NCBI GenBank assembly: GCA_947650285.1
Contig: CANTFL010000625.1
Location: forward strand, 22,525 to 86,524
Direction of reading: 5' to 3'
DNA from: Hyaloperonospora brassicae
Taxonomy: Eukaryota > Oomycota > Peronosporomycetes > Peronosporales > Peronosporaceae
DNA: 64,000 bases
Part shown: piece after piece, positions 1-10,941 of the stretch
How the letters are laid out: the number at the start of each line of letters is the position of its first letter
Numbering within the stretch: the stretch's first letter is position 1
Position numbers and translations under genes: made by a program
Notes under the pieces: generated by a model
The model's database searches: none
Seen by the model: only the letters and a program-made list of their open reading frames with translations
Told to the model about the DNA's origin: nothing

Positions 1-1260
1 GGACGCTCCGCACTCCATAGAATCTGCAACTGCCACTCGATCGTAGCTGTTGCCTGCATTCTACTGCCTGCAATGGACAGATTTAAATAACTGCTATTTC
101 ACAGTTGTATCACCGGCCTAGTCGCGTCGAAAGGTGGGTGCAGTCCGTTCTATTATTACCAAGCGATCAGCCAAGTCATTTAAGAAGTTTAAGGCCTTGA
201 ACGCTTCCGCACGATCATGTAGATCCTAAGTGGCCATTACACCTGCTGCCCCAACCGCATTACCTTTTAGGATGAGAACTCGCCGGTCTTTCGCAACTGT
301 GTCCTAATTACCATCCGCCGCCGTTCCACACCTAAGCTGCTTTAACTGTTGTCCTGTCGGCATCATCGCGCCCAATTCGTCGAGTGAAGCCGTATTTGAC
401 GTGGCGTCATCGACATCGCCGACCGCCTTCGTTGTTGCTGCATTTGCGTGTTCTGTCGTCCCCACTATCCGGTCGTCTGTTAGGGCTTTATTTAAAAGAA
501 TTTTTTTCCTACTTCCATCACCCGATTTAGTTTCTGTTCAAGCCTCCTCGGCGGACGTCCCTTCTGTCTCGACCAGCGCGTATTTAAAACGCCCATCGAA
601 GAAGAATAACAAATCTTCCTTCACCCCACCGACTCCATCTGTTGTTATCATTGCTATCAACGCCTCAGCTGCTTCCACCGATGGACGACCCAGCAGTTCA
701 CCGAAGAAGAAGAAACGAATTCAGCGGTTCAGAGCTAGCCACAAACTTCAACAATTGGAGTAGCAGCCACTTTTTCGTCGACACCACCGCATTTGTTTGT
801 ATCGAGTGATGCCGGGTCCAAGTCCCCGTCACCACCGGAGTCGACTGCTGCTGTTAATTTATCAAACTGTAAGCTGTTCCGTACTCTCTTCTTCGTGCTC
901 GTGGCGGTCAAGTAGTCGCTCGGAAATCAAGGTCGACTCATGACATGCGAGCGAACCGAGATATTCTGTTCTTCCATCACGGGTCAGCTCGCTGTTAGTT
1001 GCGCATAACGTCGGCTCAATCCCCTATGTGACAGGTGAATTTCGATCGAGGTCGTTTGTCGCTACCACCCTCGTTTTATTCGCAGGGCTCCTCGCATCTG
1101 CTGATGTCTTTGATACGTCGCATCCGTGTCAGCGCACTCTGGCATTATGAATACCGAAACTAGTATTCGTACGTGGTTTTAAGCTCGGTGAAGCTCAAGA
1201 TCGGCTCCAGTGTTCTCCCCGTGCTTCTCATTCAGATTCTCCTCTGGACTTAGTAGCTGA
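1..1260. other. No supportable gene; possible retroelement debris
   Basis: I see no credible gene here. An open frame at 401-763 on the plus strand starts at GTG, is rich in Ser/Ala/Pro and ends with a Lys-rich stretch (KKKKR). It has no recognisable domain, no ATG and no intron signals that would extend it. It could be a relic of a retroelement gag N-terminus, but that is a guess. Confidence 0.4.
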
Positions 1261-1379
1261 CGCGTAGGTCAAGTTTCGCGGAGATATTCGCTCGAACGGA
1301 TAGCGATCTGACCCGAGACTGAAGATCTAGGTTGATCGACTGGCGATATTAGTGGAGCCGAATTAACTATCGAACTGGT

Positions 1380-2436
1380 GAAAGGTAGGATGGGCTCGAC
1401 TCCGGTTGTCGATCCGGTGACCCTGTACGGACAGGTGACGATACAAACGAATCTGAACGATCCGGAGGGCGGTGGTGATCGGGAGGTGATGGAATATGCC
1501 TCTGAAGATCTGACGATCTGGGCGACGTGTCCCGATCCAAATAATGGGGTTCGGTTGACAATGCGATGGGGCGACAAAGCCGGGTGATGTGGAGACGAGG
1601 ACATGAGAATTTTACTTGATGACATGATTGATCTTTTTCGAGTGTTTAGACTGAGATCGGTCGCTTTACGAAAGACTTCGGTACAGGGGGCGGTTGTGGT
1701 AAAGTCATTTCAAGAAAATTGACGACAGTGGCCCCTGTGCCTCCAATATGGGACAAGAATCGAATTTATGGCAGTCAGTATCTGGAAGTATGACAGTTCC
1801 TTTTATTAAGCAACGACCCGATATGGGACCAAGCTAGGTGCAACGGTTTCCGATGAAATCTGGGAAAAGGCTAGTTGCACTGGAGTTTGAAGATCTGATA
1901 ATCTGGTGAAACATGGGATTGGCTCAACTCAGGCTGTAGACCCGGTGATCCTGTTGGGACGAGTAGAGATAGAGATATTTTTGGCCGATTCAACGAGTTA
2001 TGTTAAACCGACGGAAATGGAAGTGTGCTTGGAGACCAGACTGTCGACAAGATGTGCCGCGATCTGACAAAACGTCCGGTAAGCTCGATTTAGGTTGGCG
2101 ATCCTATGCAAACGAGCGGTAATCCGGACAAGACAATTGATCCGATGGACGGTTTTACCATAAAGGTTATCTGAAAGGATTTGAAGATCTAGCGATTTAA
2201 GTGACGTGTCGTGATCTAGAAAAATCTGTGACATCTAGCAATCTGACGTGATCGGGCGATCTGGATGACATATCTCGATCAGGAGACAGAGGTTCGGAGG
2301 AGCGATCCAAACGAGACGGCGAGGTGAAGTGATGTATAAGTGGGGACATGGGAGAACTTAAGTAATTGTATCTAATTTGATGAGTGATTGAACTGAAGTC
2401 AATTGCTGTACAAAGGAGTTCAATACTGGGGGTGGT
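1380..2436 (+). repeat. Twice-repeated retroelement-internal sequence ending in a G-rich tract before LTR-A
   Basis: Two diverged copies of one sequence lie in tandem, about 1380-1700 and 1910-2442. They share blocks such as GGCTCRACTC-GG-TGT-GA-CCGGTGA-CCTGT (1391 and 1921), GAAGATCT-GCGAT (1505 and 2182) and a GGGGGYGGT run directly before TGTGGTAAAGTC (1685 and 2427). A purine-rich run touching the LTR start is what a polypurine tract next to a 3' LTR looks like, so I infer that this is the 3' end of an element's internal region. The first copy runs only briefly into recognisable LTR start sequence at 1695 before diverging. All frames are broken and no pol domain is visible. Confidence 0.45.
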
Positions 2437-4308
2437 TGTGGTAAAGTCGCTAATCAATTTTGGGATGTGGATCTGTGGCCACCTAGTTGAGACTTCATCA
2501 AATGGCAGAAAATGACACCGGATGATCTAGCGATCCAATGGGAGATGGAAGGCTATTACAACGAGACTCAACGAGCAGATACAACTATCGACAGAATGAT
2601 GGACATGGAACGATCTGAGACGAGGCGTAGAAAGGGATGATTTTCATGGAACAATCTGGGACGAGTCGCAGGTAAATGTGATTTCTATGGGGCGGTCTGG
2701 GACAAAGGAAGGGATGAAGTCAAGCGATCCGCTTGAAGGTTGGTCAAGGACAACAATGTGTGTGTTGACGCAGGTGAAGACTGGGTACTGTGGCAGAATT
2801 ACTCTGGGAAAGGTGCACATGAAACCAGGTGATGCGATGTGATCCTGTAACCAAGGTGCAACATCTTGCAGATCGGTGATACTCTTTACCGGTCCCAAAA
2901 TGGGAATACTGATTTTGGTTATAAAAAGCCCGATCTGGAAGTGTGAACACTTATGAGAGTCGAGGGACCCATTTCAAGACGCGTGGATTTTCCCACTGAT
3001 CAGATAAACCTTAGAGGATGGTATTTAGGCACACACAATGAACGGGAAAATGTCTACTATTAAATTATAATGTGTCGATCTCACCGATCTCGAATTGGGC
3101 ACCAGATCGGTCACGTTCCCTGTTGATCATGGAAATATCGCTGATGAGACTTTGTAACATGATAAATCTTTTGTTGAAGGTCCATGAGTGATATCTCAAA
3201 AGTTCAGACCAAAAGAGCCGGTGGAAGCCGGTCGAACTGACGTCGCAAAATGGATTTAGGCACATTTGGCACGTAAGTACTATTTCGGACCTTTTGGTAC
3301 CAAAATTGGGAATTTGGCACCGTATTTGGGATTTGGTCTCTTCTGGGCCTTTAAGCACGATATCGGGAGTATTGGCGCTATCTTTGGAGTACAGGTGATG
3401 AAATTTCGACACGTGTTCAAGGAGGCGGTCAAGCTTAAAGTTGATATCGACTTGGAGAGTGACCTACAGTTTGAAATAGGCTTAAGGATAGGTTGACTAT
3501 TAATTTGGTTGGATAATAAAACAGTTGCCGTTTTTACTAATAAAGCACGTCGCAGACTTCTCTTCGGGGCAGGATATTTAGCCTCCCGTCGATCAAGAGA
3601 CTTTGCCGCACCGTGTTTTGTGTACTCACCTTGGATTGTTTGGCCAAGGTGGGGTTAAGGTAACTCAACTCAACTCAAACTGCTAGGGTAGCAGCAACAA
3701 CGGAAAAGAATTTTAGTTACAAGATCGCGAGGCGGCTCAAGTGGTCAGAAGATCTGGACAAGGAGTCCAAGACAAGACCGAGCAAGATCGAAGCGATGTA
3801 CAAGGAAGATTGGCACGTTTCATTTTGGCGAAACAGGACACCTATCTGTTACACTGCGTACTTCCGACAAGATCGTCCGATCCCAAGACCAGATCGGACC
3901 GATACCAATGCAAGATCGACGCAAGACTATAATTTGCTGAGTGAAGATTTCCGCACAGCGAAGACCCCGATCTCGAGGACGAATCGAGATCGGTGTGATC
4001 CAAGATCAAGATCGCGACATCTCCACATAGTGATCGTCGCGACCCAAGATCAAGATCGCAGAACTCCTGTTCGTGGTGTGAAGATTTCCGCACCGAAAGC
4101 GAACTCTCAACCTCAATCCTCAGCGATATCGACATTTCCCAAAGCCGTTACGAAGAGCTCAGGTCAGCCCAACGGACGGGTACACAAGTTGAGCACAAGG
4201 CTATACAACAAGACACGGATCGGAGTACCCCCTCCGTGAGTCGGCAAGTTTAGGAAAGTGTAAGATCAACCCTCACACAAGCAATTTTGTGAGATCGACT
4301 TCACCACA
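2437..4308 (+). mobile_element. LTR-A, long terminal repeat of a TGTGGT...ACCACA retrotransposon family
   Basis: This is a 1872-bp LTR with inverted termini TGTGGT/ACCACA. Its sequence recurs as LTR-B (16716-18565), LTR-C (28207-29177 plus an inverted 5' part) and LTR-D (31994-33746). U3 carries roughly 40-bp internal repeats. An AATAAA hexamer lies at 3515-3520, followed by a very conserved block (GCACGTCGCAGACTTCTC) and then a GATC-rich 3' part with GGAGTACCCCCTCCGTGAG. The base after the LTR is not followed by a primer-binding site, and a G-rich tract precedes it, so it is either a 3' LTR of a truncated element or a rearranged solo LTR. No matching target-site duplication was found. Small open frames inside it (3065-3412 minus, 3796-4239 plus) are not treated as genes. 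Confidence 0.8.
2604..2705 (+). repeat. ~40-bp tandem repeats in U3 of LTR-A
   Basis: The motif CATGGAACGATCTGRGACGA recurs at 2604, 2645 and, diverged, 2685, giving a 40-41 bp period. The matching place in LTR-B (16886, 16927, 16967) shows the same motif and spacing. Repeated U3 motifs in LTRs are often promoter or enhancer elements; that role here is inference. Confidence 0.55.
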
Positions 4309-4384
4309 AACGCGACTTTGTATTATCGTTCGCGGCCGTATACACAGTAGGTCGGTGCTTTTATTGTTGACCATAATGCTAATA

Positions 4385-4690
4385 CTTTTGGTTTTGTTGT
4401 TGCTATTGTTGATGCTGCAACTGCTATTTCTGCTGCTGATGCTGCTGCTGTTGTAGGTGCTGCGGTTGCTGTTGTTTTGCTCAGTTGATGCTGTTACTTC
4501 TGTTTCTGCTGCTGCTGTTGTTGATCAGTTAATGCTGCTACTACCGTTTCTGCTACTGTATTCGAGGTGCTGAAGTTGCTGTTGTGTCTGCTTCATTGAT
4601 GCTGCTACTGCTGTTTCTGCTGTTTCTGCTGTTTCTGTTGTTGTAGGTGCTACAGTTGCTTCAAATGTTGTTCTACTTGTAGGTCAAAAT
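4385..4690 (+). repeat. Degenerate CTG/TTG trinucleotide tract
   Basis: About 300 bp consist mainly of CTG, TTG and related triplets (GCTGCTGCTGTTGTAGGTGC and similar), interrupted by substitutions. Its complement would encode Gln-rich runs, but no long open frame or flanking coding sequence supports a gene. It lies directly downstream of LTR-A. Confidence 0.7.
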
Positions 4691-5084
4691 TGCTTTACGC
4701 TTATCAGATTTGCTACTTTAAAACGCTTAATCATTCAATAGACGCCAATGAATCTGTTATTATTATATTCGCTGATATTATTGTTTCCAATGTCTGCAGA
4801 AATGTTTTGTCTGCAAACATTTTCAGGAAGGAAACGTGCGATGATGCTTTAAGCGTAATAGTCGAAGTTTTTGTCAGTGAATTAAACGTTAACGTGGTTA
4901 GATCGTTTTTTGTCTTAAATCACGTGAGTATACTAGGACGTGGGACATTTTTTATTGTCGTTATTATCTGGGGCATCTTGCTATATTCCAATTATTTGAG
5001 TCTTTTTCATTTTTCAATTATAAAAGCTATTTTATATTTTCGTAAATAAATGGGGCATTTTTTTATTATTCTGAAGAAGGAGAT

Positions 5085-5350
5085 CTGTAAAGCTTATATT
5101 AAATTTTAGAATTATTAACTAATATTCATATGGATTGATCTTAGTTATTTCCACTACAAAATACAAATAGAAAGTTCTGGCCCACCACCGATAACGCGCG
5201 TCTAATAGCGAGTGGTGCTTACATTAGTTCGTATCATGTATTATATCAACTAAAGTGGAGCGGATATGTATCATCACCTATGATGGTGATAATCCTTATT
5301 ATATACGTAAAGGGTGAATAATGGATGCTTAATAATGGGAGCCGCTATTT
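5085..5350 (+). mobile_element. Truncated copy of the small LTR family
   Basis: The block with CCCACCACC, GCGCGTC, GCGAGTGGTG and paired ATCATC/GATGAT arms matches the middle of the LTRs at 6009-6479 and 12955-13346 (CACCACCCTTTGCGCGCGTC, GCGATTGGTGG). Neither the TGTARCGGGGCA start nor the CGTTACA end is recognisable, so both ends are lost or too diverged. The boundaries given are approximate. Confidence 0.45.
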
Positions 5351-6008
5351 ACCACCCACTCTTGGCTCAACACCACTCACCCCATTTTACCAATAATCTG
5401 CATACTTCTCTCGTGCACTAATTGGCTGAATGTAAAATGATAAAATATTACTAACTATACACAATTTTTACGCAAAATCAAATCCTCGTTACAAAGACGC
5501 GCGCGTGATCTTCAAGATCAGCTGGCCAAGTCATGGCCAGAGCCATCCGTTAAGGTCTGACCAGAGGGTATCTATATCTCCGCCTCCTATGCTATGACAG
5601 CTAAACCGTTCTTCTCGGACGAGAAAGATAATGTGCAAGTACTATCCATACGCGAGATCCGACGAGATCCCAGAGTTTGGTATCGACAAGTCGATCGTCT
5701 CATTCAGGCAGACATATGAGTAGCCACCGTGATGTCCCGCCACGATTATGATCAGTTTAAGAGTTGTGTCTGAAGTCGACTTAAGGCGCACACCAAATTC
5801 CGCCAATCAATGCAATCGTCCAGGACCTTATAAGTCTCGAGGTTGATGGATTCAGCAACTATGCCGAGTGCTCGAAAGGTTACAATATCGTGTTTGTCTA
5901 AGAAGTCTTTGGTGCTTGTAATACGATTTCTGACAGCGTCTTGACGACCAGTTGAGACAACATGTACCTGAACGTAGAGTTTTTAGACAGCGTGTATGTG
6001 GCGACTAA
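5351..6008 (+). other. Intergenic; short coding-like trace interrupted by stops
   Basis: From the ATG at 5594 a 42-codon frame (MTAKPFFSDEKD..., RDPRVWYRQVDRLIQ) ends at TGA. The same frame remains coding-like for about 40 more codons with further stops. I do not recognise the protein. It may be a decayed gene or retroelement fragment cut off by the LTR that starts at 6009. Confidence 0.3.
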
Positions 6009-6479
6009 TGTAGCGGGGCACGCTCTTGCTCAGATAACTGAGCAAGGCCTTGTATTGATAACAATATAAGGATGCGTACGCCCGACGTCACGTACACGTG
6101 GCGTGAGGAAGCGCGACCAAGACAACACGGGACCCGAAAGCTCTATATTGAGAGAAAAGTAGAACTGTTATTTAATATCGTTATTTTCTTACTAAATCAT
6201 GTTTCGTCTTGAGCTAACTATAATAAACTACAATCTCCTATGTGGGTCTTCTGTCCACCACCCTTTGCGCGCGTCCAGCAGCGATTGGTGGTTAATTCAG
6301 TTGACGTACACAGTACATCAACCAAGAAGTCGACCCCTCCTCGGATATTACACCTAGACGTAACATTCCGACAACATCACGTTTCTCGAGTGATGTTGAT
6401 TGGATATTATCAAAATAAATAATATTCAAAAATTGGTACTTTCGTACCAATTTTTTTGTAACGGGCTCACCCCGTTACA
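6009..6479 (+). mobile_element. Solo LTR, small TGTARCGGGGCA...CGTTACA family
   Basis: This 471-bp LTR begins TGTAGCGGGGCACGC and ends CCCCGTTACA. Immediately flanking 5-mers are ACTAA (6004-6008) and ATTAA (6480-6484), a likely 5-bp target-site duplication with one substitution. It contains a perfect hairpin, AAAATTGGTAC/GTACCAATTTTT (6430-6455), and a second pairing of GTAACGGG with CCCGTTAC at its end. No primer-binding site or polypurine tract adjoins it, so I read it as a solo LTR. Homologues lie at 12955-13346 and 13724-14188. Confidence 0.7.
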
Positions 6480-9144
6480 ATTAACGGTGGTGTTGATACT
6501 GGATGTCCACGGGTATCGATGCCGTTTATTGTGACAAAACGCTTTGGCAAGTCGTTGTTGAATCCCTGGCTTAAGATAGAAAAGCCATTTTCAAAATCAA
6601 GAAGTCGAATTGTTTGAAATTGGTGGTGGTGAGAACTAACGGAATAGTCTGTCGGCTACGTGTTACGATCAAAAAAAGTTGTTGCTGTGTTGTTGTTGTT
6701 TTGCTTAGTCGCATTTATAAAAACAACTCTGGCTGTGTTTGACTATTAAAAACTAAAATTGAACGGATATTGTGTAGTGTACCGAAGAATCCTCGACAGC
6801 GTCATCAAACGTTGTACAGGCGGCACGTTCGTCGCCATTTCTACCACTAATCGCTTTGGAAATCGTTAACGCGTTTCAACATGATGTGGTCCCAGTCAAT
6901 GTGCTCATGCGCTAGGATCTATTGTCACTGCAAAAGAAACCCTTGTCACGATCTTGTAGTGATCGACATACGTCAATTAATAAGCACTTTTTTGTCCCGT
7001 ATCAATGTTTCTTTACTCACGTCCAGTCTTAAATTAGTCACACGCTCGGAATAATAGTGGCTATGACTGACGCTTCTTGCACGTCGCGCGGCAAGACCCG
7101 CGAGTCGAAACATATGTATTGCAATGATACCTTCGAATGGTTCTGCTAGCACAGCTTCCTCTGAAGTAGATATGATAATGGAAAGGATTTATGTCGATGT
7201 GAGCAGTGTTCTGAATGTCGATGTCTCTACAATAAAAAAAGCAATCGTTGGTACCGAGCAAGATCATTATTAGTGAGTTCGTTTCTTATTAATCGGATTA
7301 ATTAAAATTCGGTAAATAGGGGGCGAGTAGTATTTAGCGAGAAAGAAGGTGGTGACTAGCGGCTCACTACATTTTTTTATTATAAGTAAACTTTCATGAC
7401 ATCATGTAATATCAATGATATAAAAGGATCACTGCATTATTAAAATGCCCTATTTATGGTACTTTTGCGGTCATTATGACGTGTTTACGTCTCTTGTTTA
7501 GCTTATTTGGCGACTATTCTTTCATCAATCTATTTATTGTTCGTATAATACATCACATCAGCTCTATAAAAACCGATATGTCACTTCGGCTTATAAATTT
7601 TTAGATTTACGTTCGTATAGTTTAATTAATTATTCTATCTATCCCATAACTAATCTGTACACGTATTTATGTAGCTATGTATCTTACAAACTATGTATCG
7701 CTTACTTTGTCTACTAGTAGATATTATTCGATATTGTTGTATCTATAACTCGTTTATCTACCCTTATACATCTTTCTTATATATGTTAAACTTCAGTACA
7801 AGTAAAATTAAGAAGTATACAGTCAATGCACAATACGAACACAGGCAAAAAGAGAGATATAACATTAGCCAATTTAGTTACGTATTATGTATGAGGTACA
7901 CTTATAAAAATTGCCTTTCGAGCTAAATATAATTTTAAATCGGACCAATTTATACAAATTTAAGGGATAAATTTTTACCAACTACGTATTTTTTGAGACC
8001 AAATAAAATGAACTTACAGAATCGGGTTTAAACATCCACGTACATATCCTCATTACTTTCCTTACTTTATTATTTAAATCAATAAATCTATTACGCTAAT
8101 TTTTTAAATGAAGAACAATGTGCATTAATGCTTTTGTGTGACCTTATGTTGATACCTTTTTGGCGGATTGGAAGTTCACATCACCTCGATTTTTTTTTAA
8201 TCTTATAATATGACGTTGTAGAAATGTTAAGCTGACGCGTTGGCTACATTACTTTATGTATGAGACGACAGCGCAGTGTTGCAATGCGTGTGCAGATTAA
8301 GGAATACGGTGCATAAAGCATTGTTAGAGGAAGCAATTTACGATTGATAAAAGAAGGTTGCAAATGCAGACATATAAGTCTAGAGCCTATTGCATTTTCC
8401 TGGTGCTACTGCGGATGCTTACGAGCATGCAATACACAGGCATGCTGATAGGGTATGTGCTACGATCGTATAAAGGGTCGCTATCGGTGGTATAATTCTT
8501 AGTGTTGATTTTAGATTTGACGTCTAAAAGCCATGGAAATTGATGCAATATTGTATATTTAAGTGGAGGACATTATACACACGAGTGTGAGTGTATCAGT
8601 CTTCTTGGTGGACATCGGATGTGTAGCACAAAGTCCTCTTACTTCATTACGCAACATTCTTGACATAGTCGTTCTACCTTTGTATGCGCAAAAAAAACGA
8701 TCGCTTTCTTAAAATAAGAATCTCACATTAAAAGTTTATGCGTGTCGGTGTTATGCTTATGGTGTATAACAAATCGATAAATAAATGCAAAAATTATATA
8801 GGCACCACTGAGCAACCTGCAATGCCTAATCTCTTCCAATTGCTGCCACGTATGAACGTATCTTATGGTCATGATACAATTATTAGATTATGTAATTCTG
8901 CGCATGCTATGATTATAGATATTTTATACATAGTCTATCTCTAGTTCCCTCTCATCTTAAGGTCTACTTCTGTACGTTTTTACTTTATATCGCATATTCC
9001 TTTTTTGTGATTATTTGATGCATGTCTAGGTCCCATCAATTTATGTGTCGATCAAAAAATTGATCTTTCTAAGCATCTACTTATACATCTATCTGCATGT
9101 CTATCGATAAATCAATTTTTGTATCTACCAATTGATCAATCTAT
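6480..9144. other. AT-rich intergenic region, no supportable feature
   Basis: About 2.7 kb of AT-rich sequence. Open frames at 7061-7267 (minus), 7693-7926 and 8738-8944 are short, have biased Tyr/Ile/Asn/Lys content typical of AT-rich noise and show no domain. Confidence 0.5.
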
Positions 9145-9225
9145 CTGTGTATCTTTTACCTATCGATCGATCTGTGTATCTTTTACCCATCGATCGATCT
9201 GTGTATATATATACCTGTCGATCCT
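9145..9225 (+). repeat. 27-bp tandem repeat upstream of the HVA22-like gene
   Basis: CTGTGTATCTTTTACCYATC followed by GATCGAT occurs at 9145, 9172 and, diverged, 9199, with an exact 27-bp period. It ends about 70 bp before the start codon at 9293, so it lies in the probable promoter or 5' UTR. Looser TCTATC/GATC sequence continues upstream to about 9050. Confidence 0.75.
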
Positions 9226-9292
9226 CTTTTATCCGCCTAACAGACTGGTCATAAGTGACAGACAGACCTTCCGCAGTGACCCGACCACGTAA

Positions 9293-10941
9293 ATGCGCCA
9301 AAAATGGACTCTGTTGACCTCAGTTCTTGTTGTCTGGCTGCACGCGCAGTCTGCAAAGGCCGTGGTCACCGCCGACCTCGACTCCAGCAAAGTCGACGCT
9401 AGCGACCTCGACACGTCTGTCTCCCTACCCCCCGTACGCACTTCTCAGCGTTTGCCGTTTCGCTTGCCACTTGTCCGCTAATTTACTTTGGTGTTTTTAT
9501 CAATTCACAGAGCACTCGCCCAGGTCCGTCATCGGAAGACCAGTTCGGCCGTCCCAGTCACAACTTGGGCACGTTGAGCGCTTCATTGGCCGACCAGGTC
9601 TTCAGCCGCCAAGACACTGACTGGGCTGCTATTGGCGCTGCACTAGAAGACGCAGTTGTGGCTAGTGGTCAATGTGTGAAACAGTGGGCGACGTTTCTCG
9701 TGCTCGTGGCCGTGCCACTTCTTCGAGCTTTTACTGTGCTGCTAGAAGAAGTGGCTCTGCCTCATGTGGTTAAACTTGCCACGATCGGAGTCAACTACGT
9801 GAGCAAGATGGATCCTCTTCATCAAGCTCTGTTGGCTGCTGCAGTGCTATTAGTAGCGGTCTGTGTGCGTCAAGGGTACGTGCGCAAGGCACGAGTGCAG
9901 TATAGTGTGACGAAAAGGAAGCTGGAGCTCCGTTACCGGACGTTCGTGGCAAGTTTGAGTGCCAAGTGGCGCGTAGTTGCCAAGCTGCTGCCCCACGTAC
10001 TCTTCTTTGCCCTGAGCTTCGAAGTGCTGTTTTGGCTGCCAGACTCGACGACGAACGTGCTGGGCAGCAGAGCGCTGTTTTCGCTGCTCTCAGTGGGTTA
10101 TCCGCTGATGCATACGATCCGAGTCATTCGGCACAAGAGGTTTAATTTGAAGCACGATAAGTCGACTCCACCAACATCAAAAGCAGGGTGTACGCGGCAA
10201 CTGATTACGAAATTCGACAAGGCTTGTATTCCTGGCGATGAATGGAGAGCGTACGAGGCGAGTCTGAAGTACTGGGTCATCTGGTCTTTTGCAGTCTGTC
10301 TCACGAGCATAATTACCCTCGTTTTGCCGACTTTCGTGACCTCATATTGCAAGGTGCCGCTTCTATTGTGCAACGTCTCCCTTGTATGGATGCACTCTTC
10401 CTTCACTCGAGGTGACATCGCGCTCTATGCTCTACTGAGTCCACTTATCAGTCCACATGCGAGCCGCCTTTATGAGCGCAAAGCTGCGGTCGATGCGGAG
10501 GCAGACGAGAGGACAAACTTTTTGATGCGCATTCTTGTGTCTTTTGGAGTGGTACCAGAACGACACGTGTACTTGGCCAAAGATCTTTGGTCACAAGGCC
10601 CAGCGCTATTTGGGCTTATCTTTATGTTTACACCAGGATTTGTGACCTCTCGAGGCTGTCTGCTGATGGCTTTCGGCTTCCCTGCGTACGCTACTATTGG
10701 AGTTTTAAGTGAAAAACGGACGCGGCGCTACGAGTGGTGGCTTGCTTACTATTGCGTTGCTATAATGACGGACTATTTGATCACCGCGATCGGTGACGAA
10801 GTCAAATGGCTTCCGCTATATTACCATGTGAAGCTGTTGGTGATGATGTGGCTACAATTTCCGTACTTTCAAGGCGCAGAACGACTTTTCAATGCAAGCT
10901 TTTCGAGTGTCTTCATAGATCCGGAATTCAAAAACGAGTGA
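9293..10941 (+). CDS. Multi-pass membrane protein with two TB2/DP1/HVA22 (REEP/Yop1-like) regions; one intron
   Basis: Proposed joined model: exon 1 9293-9433 (47 codons, phase 0) and exon 2 9511-10941, giving 523 aa. The ATG opens a classical signal peptide (MRQKWTLLTSVLVVWLHAQS, then AKA, cleavage near residue 23). The frame stops soon after if unspliced, and splicing the 77-bp intron restores it exactly. About eight to ten hydrophobic segments follow. Residues ~235-360 (GYPLMHTIRVI ... YWVIWSFAVCLTS ... SLVWMHSSFTRG) resemble a diverged TB2/DP1/HVA22 unit. Residues ~428-507 match the family well: GFPAYATIGVL, WWLAYYCVAIMTDYL, WLPLYYHVKLLVMMWLQFP, then GAERLF. Family members (REEP5/Yop1/HVA22) bend tubular ER membranes and assist vesicle traffic. 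ER location is inferred from the family and the signal peptide. Two family regions and a cleavable-type signal in one chain are unlike the usual ~150-250-aa members. It is the only convincing host gene here, flanked by AT-rich DNA and a LINE remnant. Confidence 0.85.
9434..9510 (+). other. Intron of the HVA22-like gene
   Basis: Donor GTACGC at 9434, acceptor TTCACAG ending at 9510, 77 bp, phase 0. It contains an in-frame stop (TAA at 9480) if retained. The CTAAT at 9478-9482 is a plausible branch site about 30 bases from the acceptor. The length is typical for oomycete introns. Confidence 0.8.

Noticed and set aside
401..763. 120-codon plus-strand frame as a gene
   Set aside because: Starts at GTG, low-complexity Ser/Ala/Lys composition, no domain, no supporting splice sites.
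3796..4239. 147-codon frame repeated in LTR-A and LTR-D (33234-33677)
   Set aside because: Its conservation comes from LTR identity; it is broken in LTR-B and LTR-C and has no domain.
4690..5049. 119-codon hydrophobic frame as a membrane protein
   Set aside because: Begins at TTG in AT-rich DNA directly after a triplet tract; Ile/Val/Phe richness is expected from the base composition.
7693..7926. 77-codon Tyr/Ile-rich frame
   Set aside because: Composition follows the AT-rich sequence; no homologue pattern or context.
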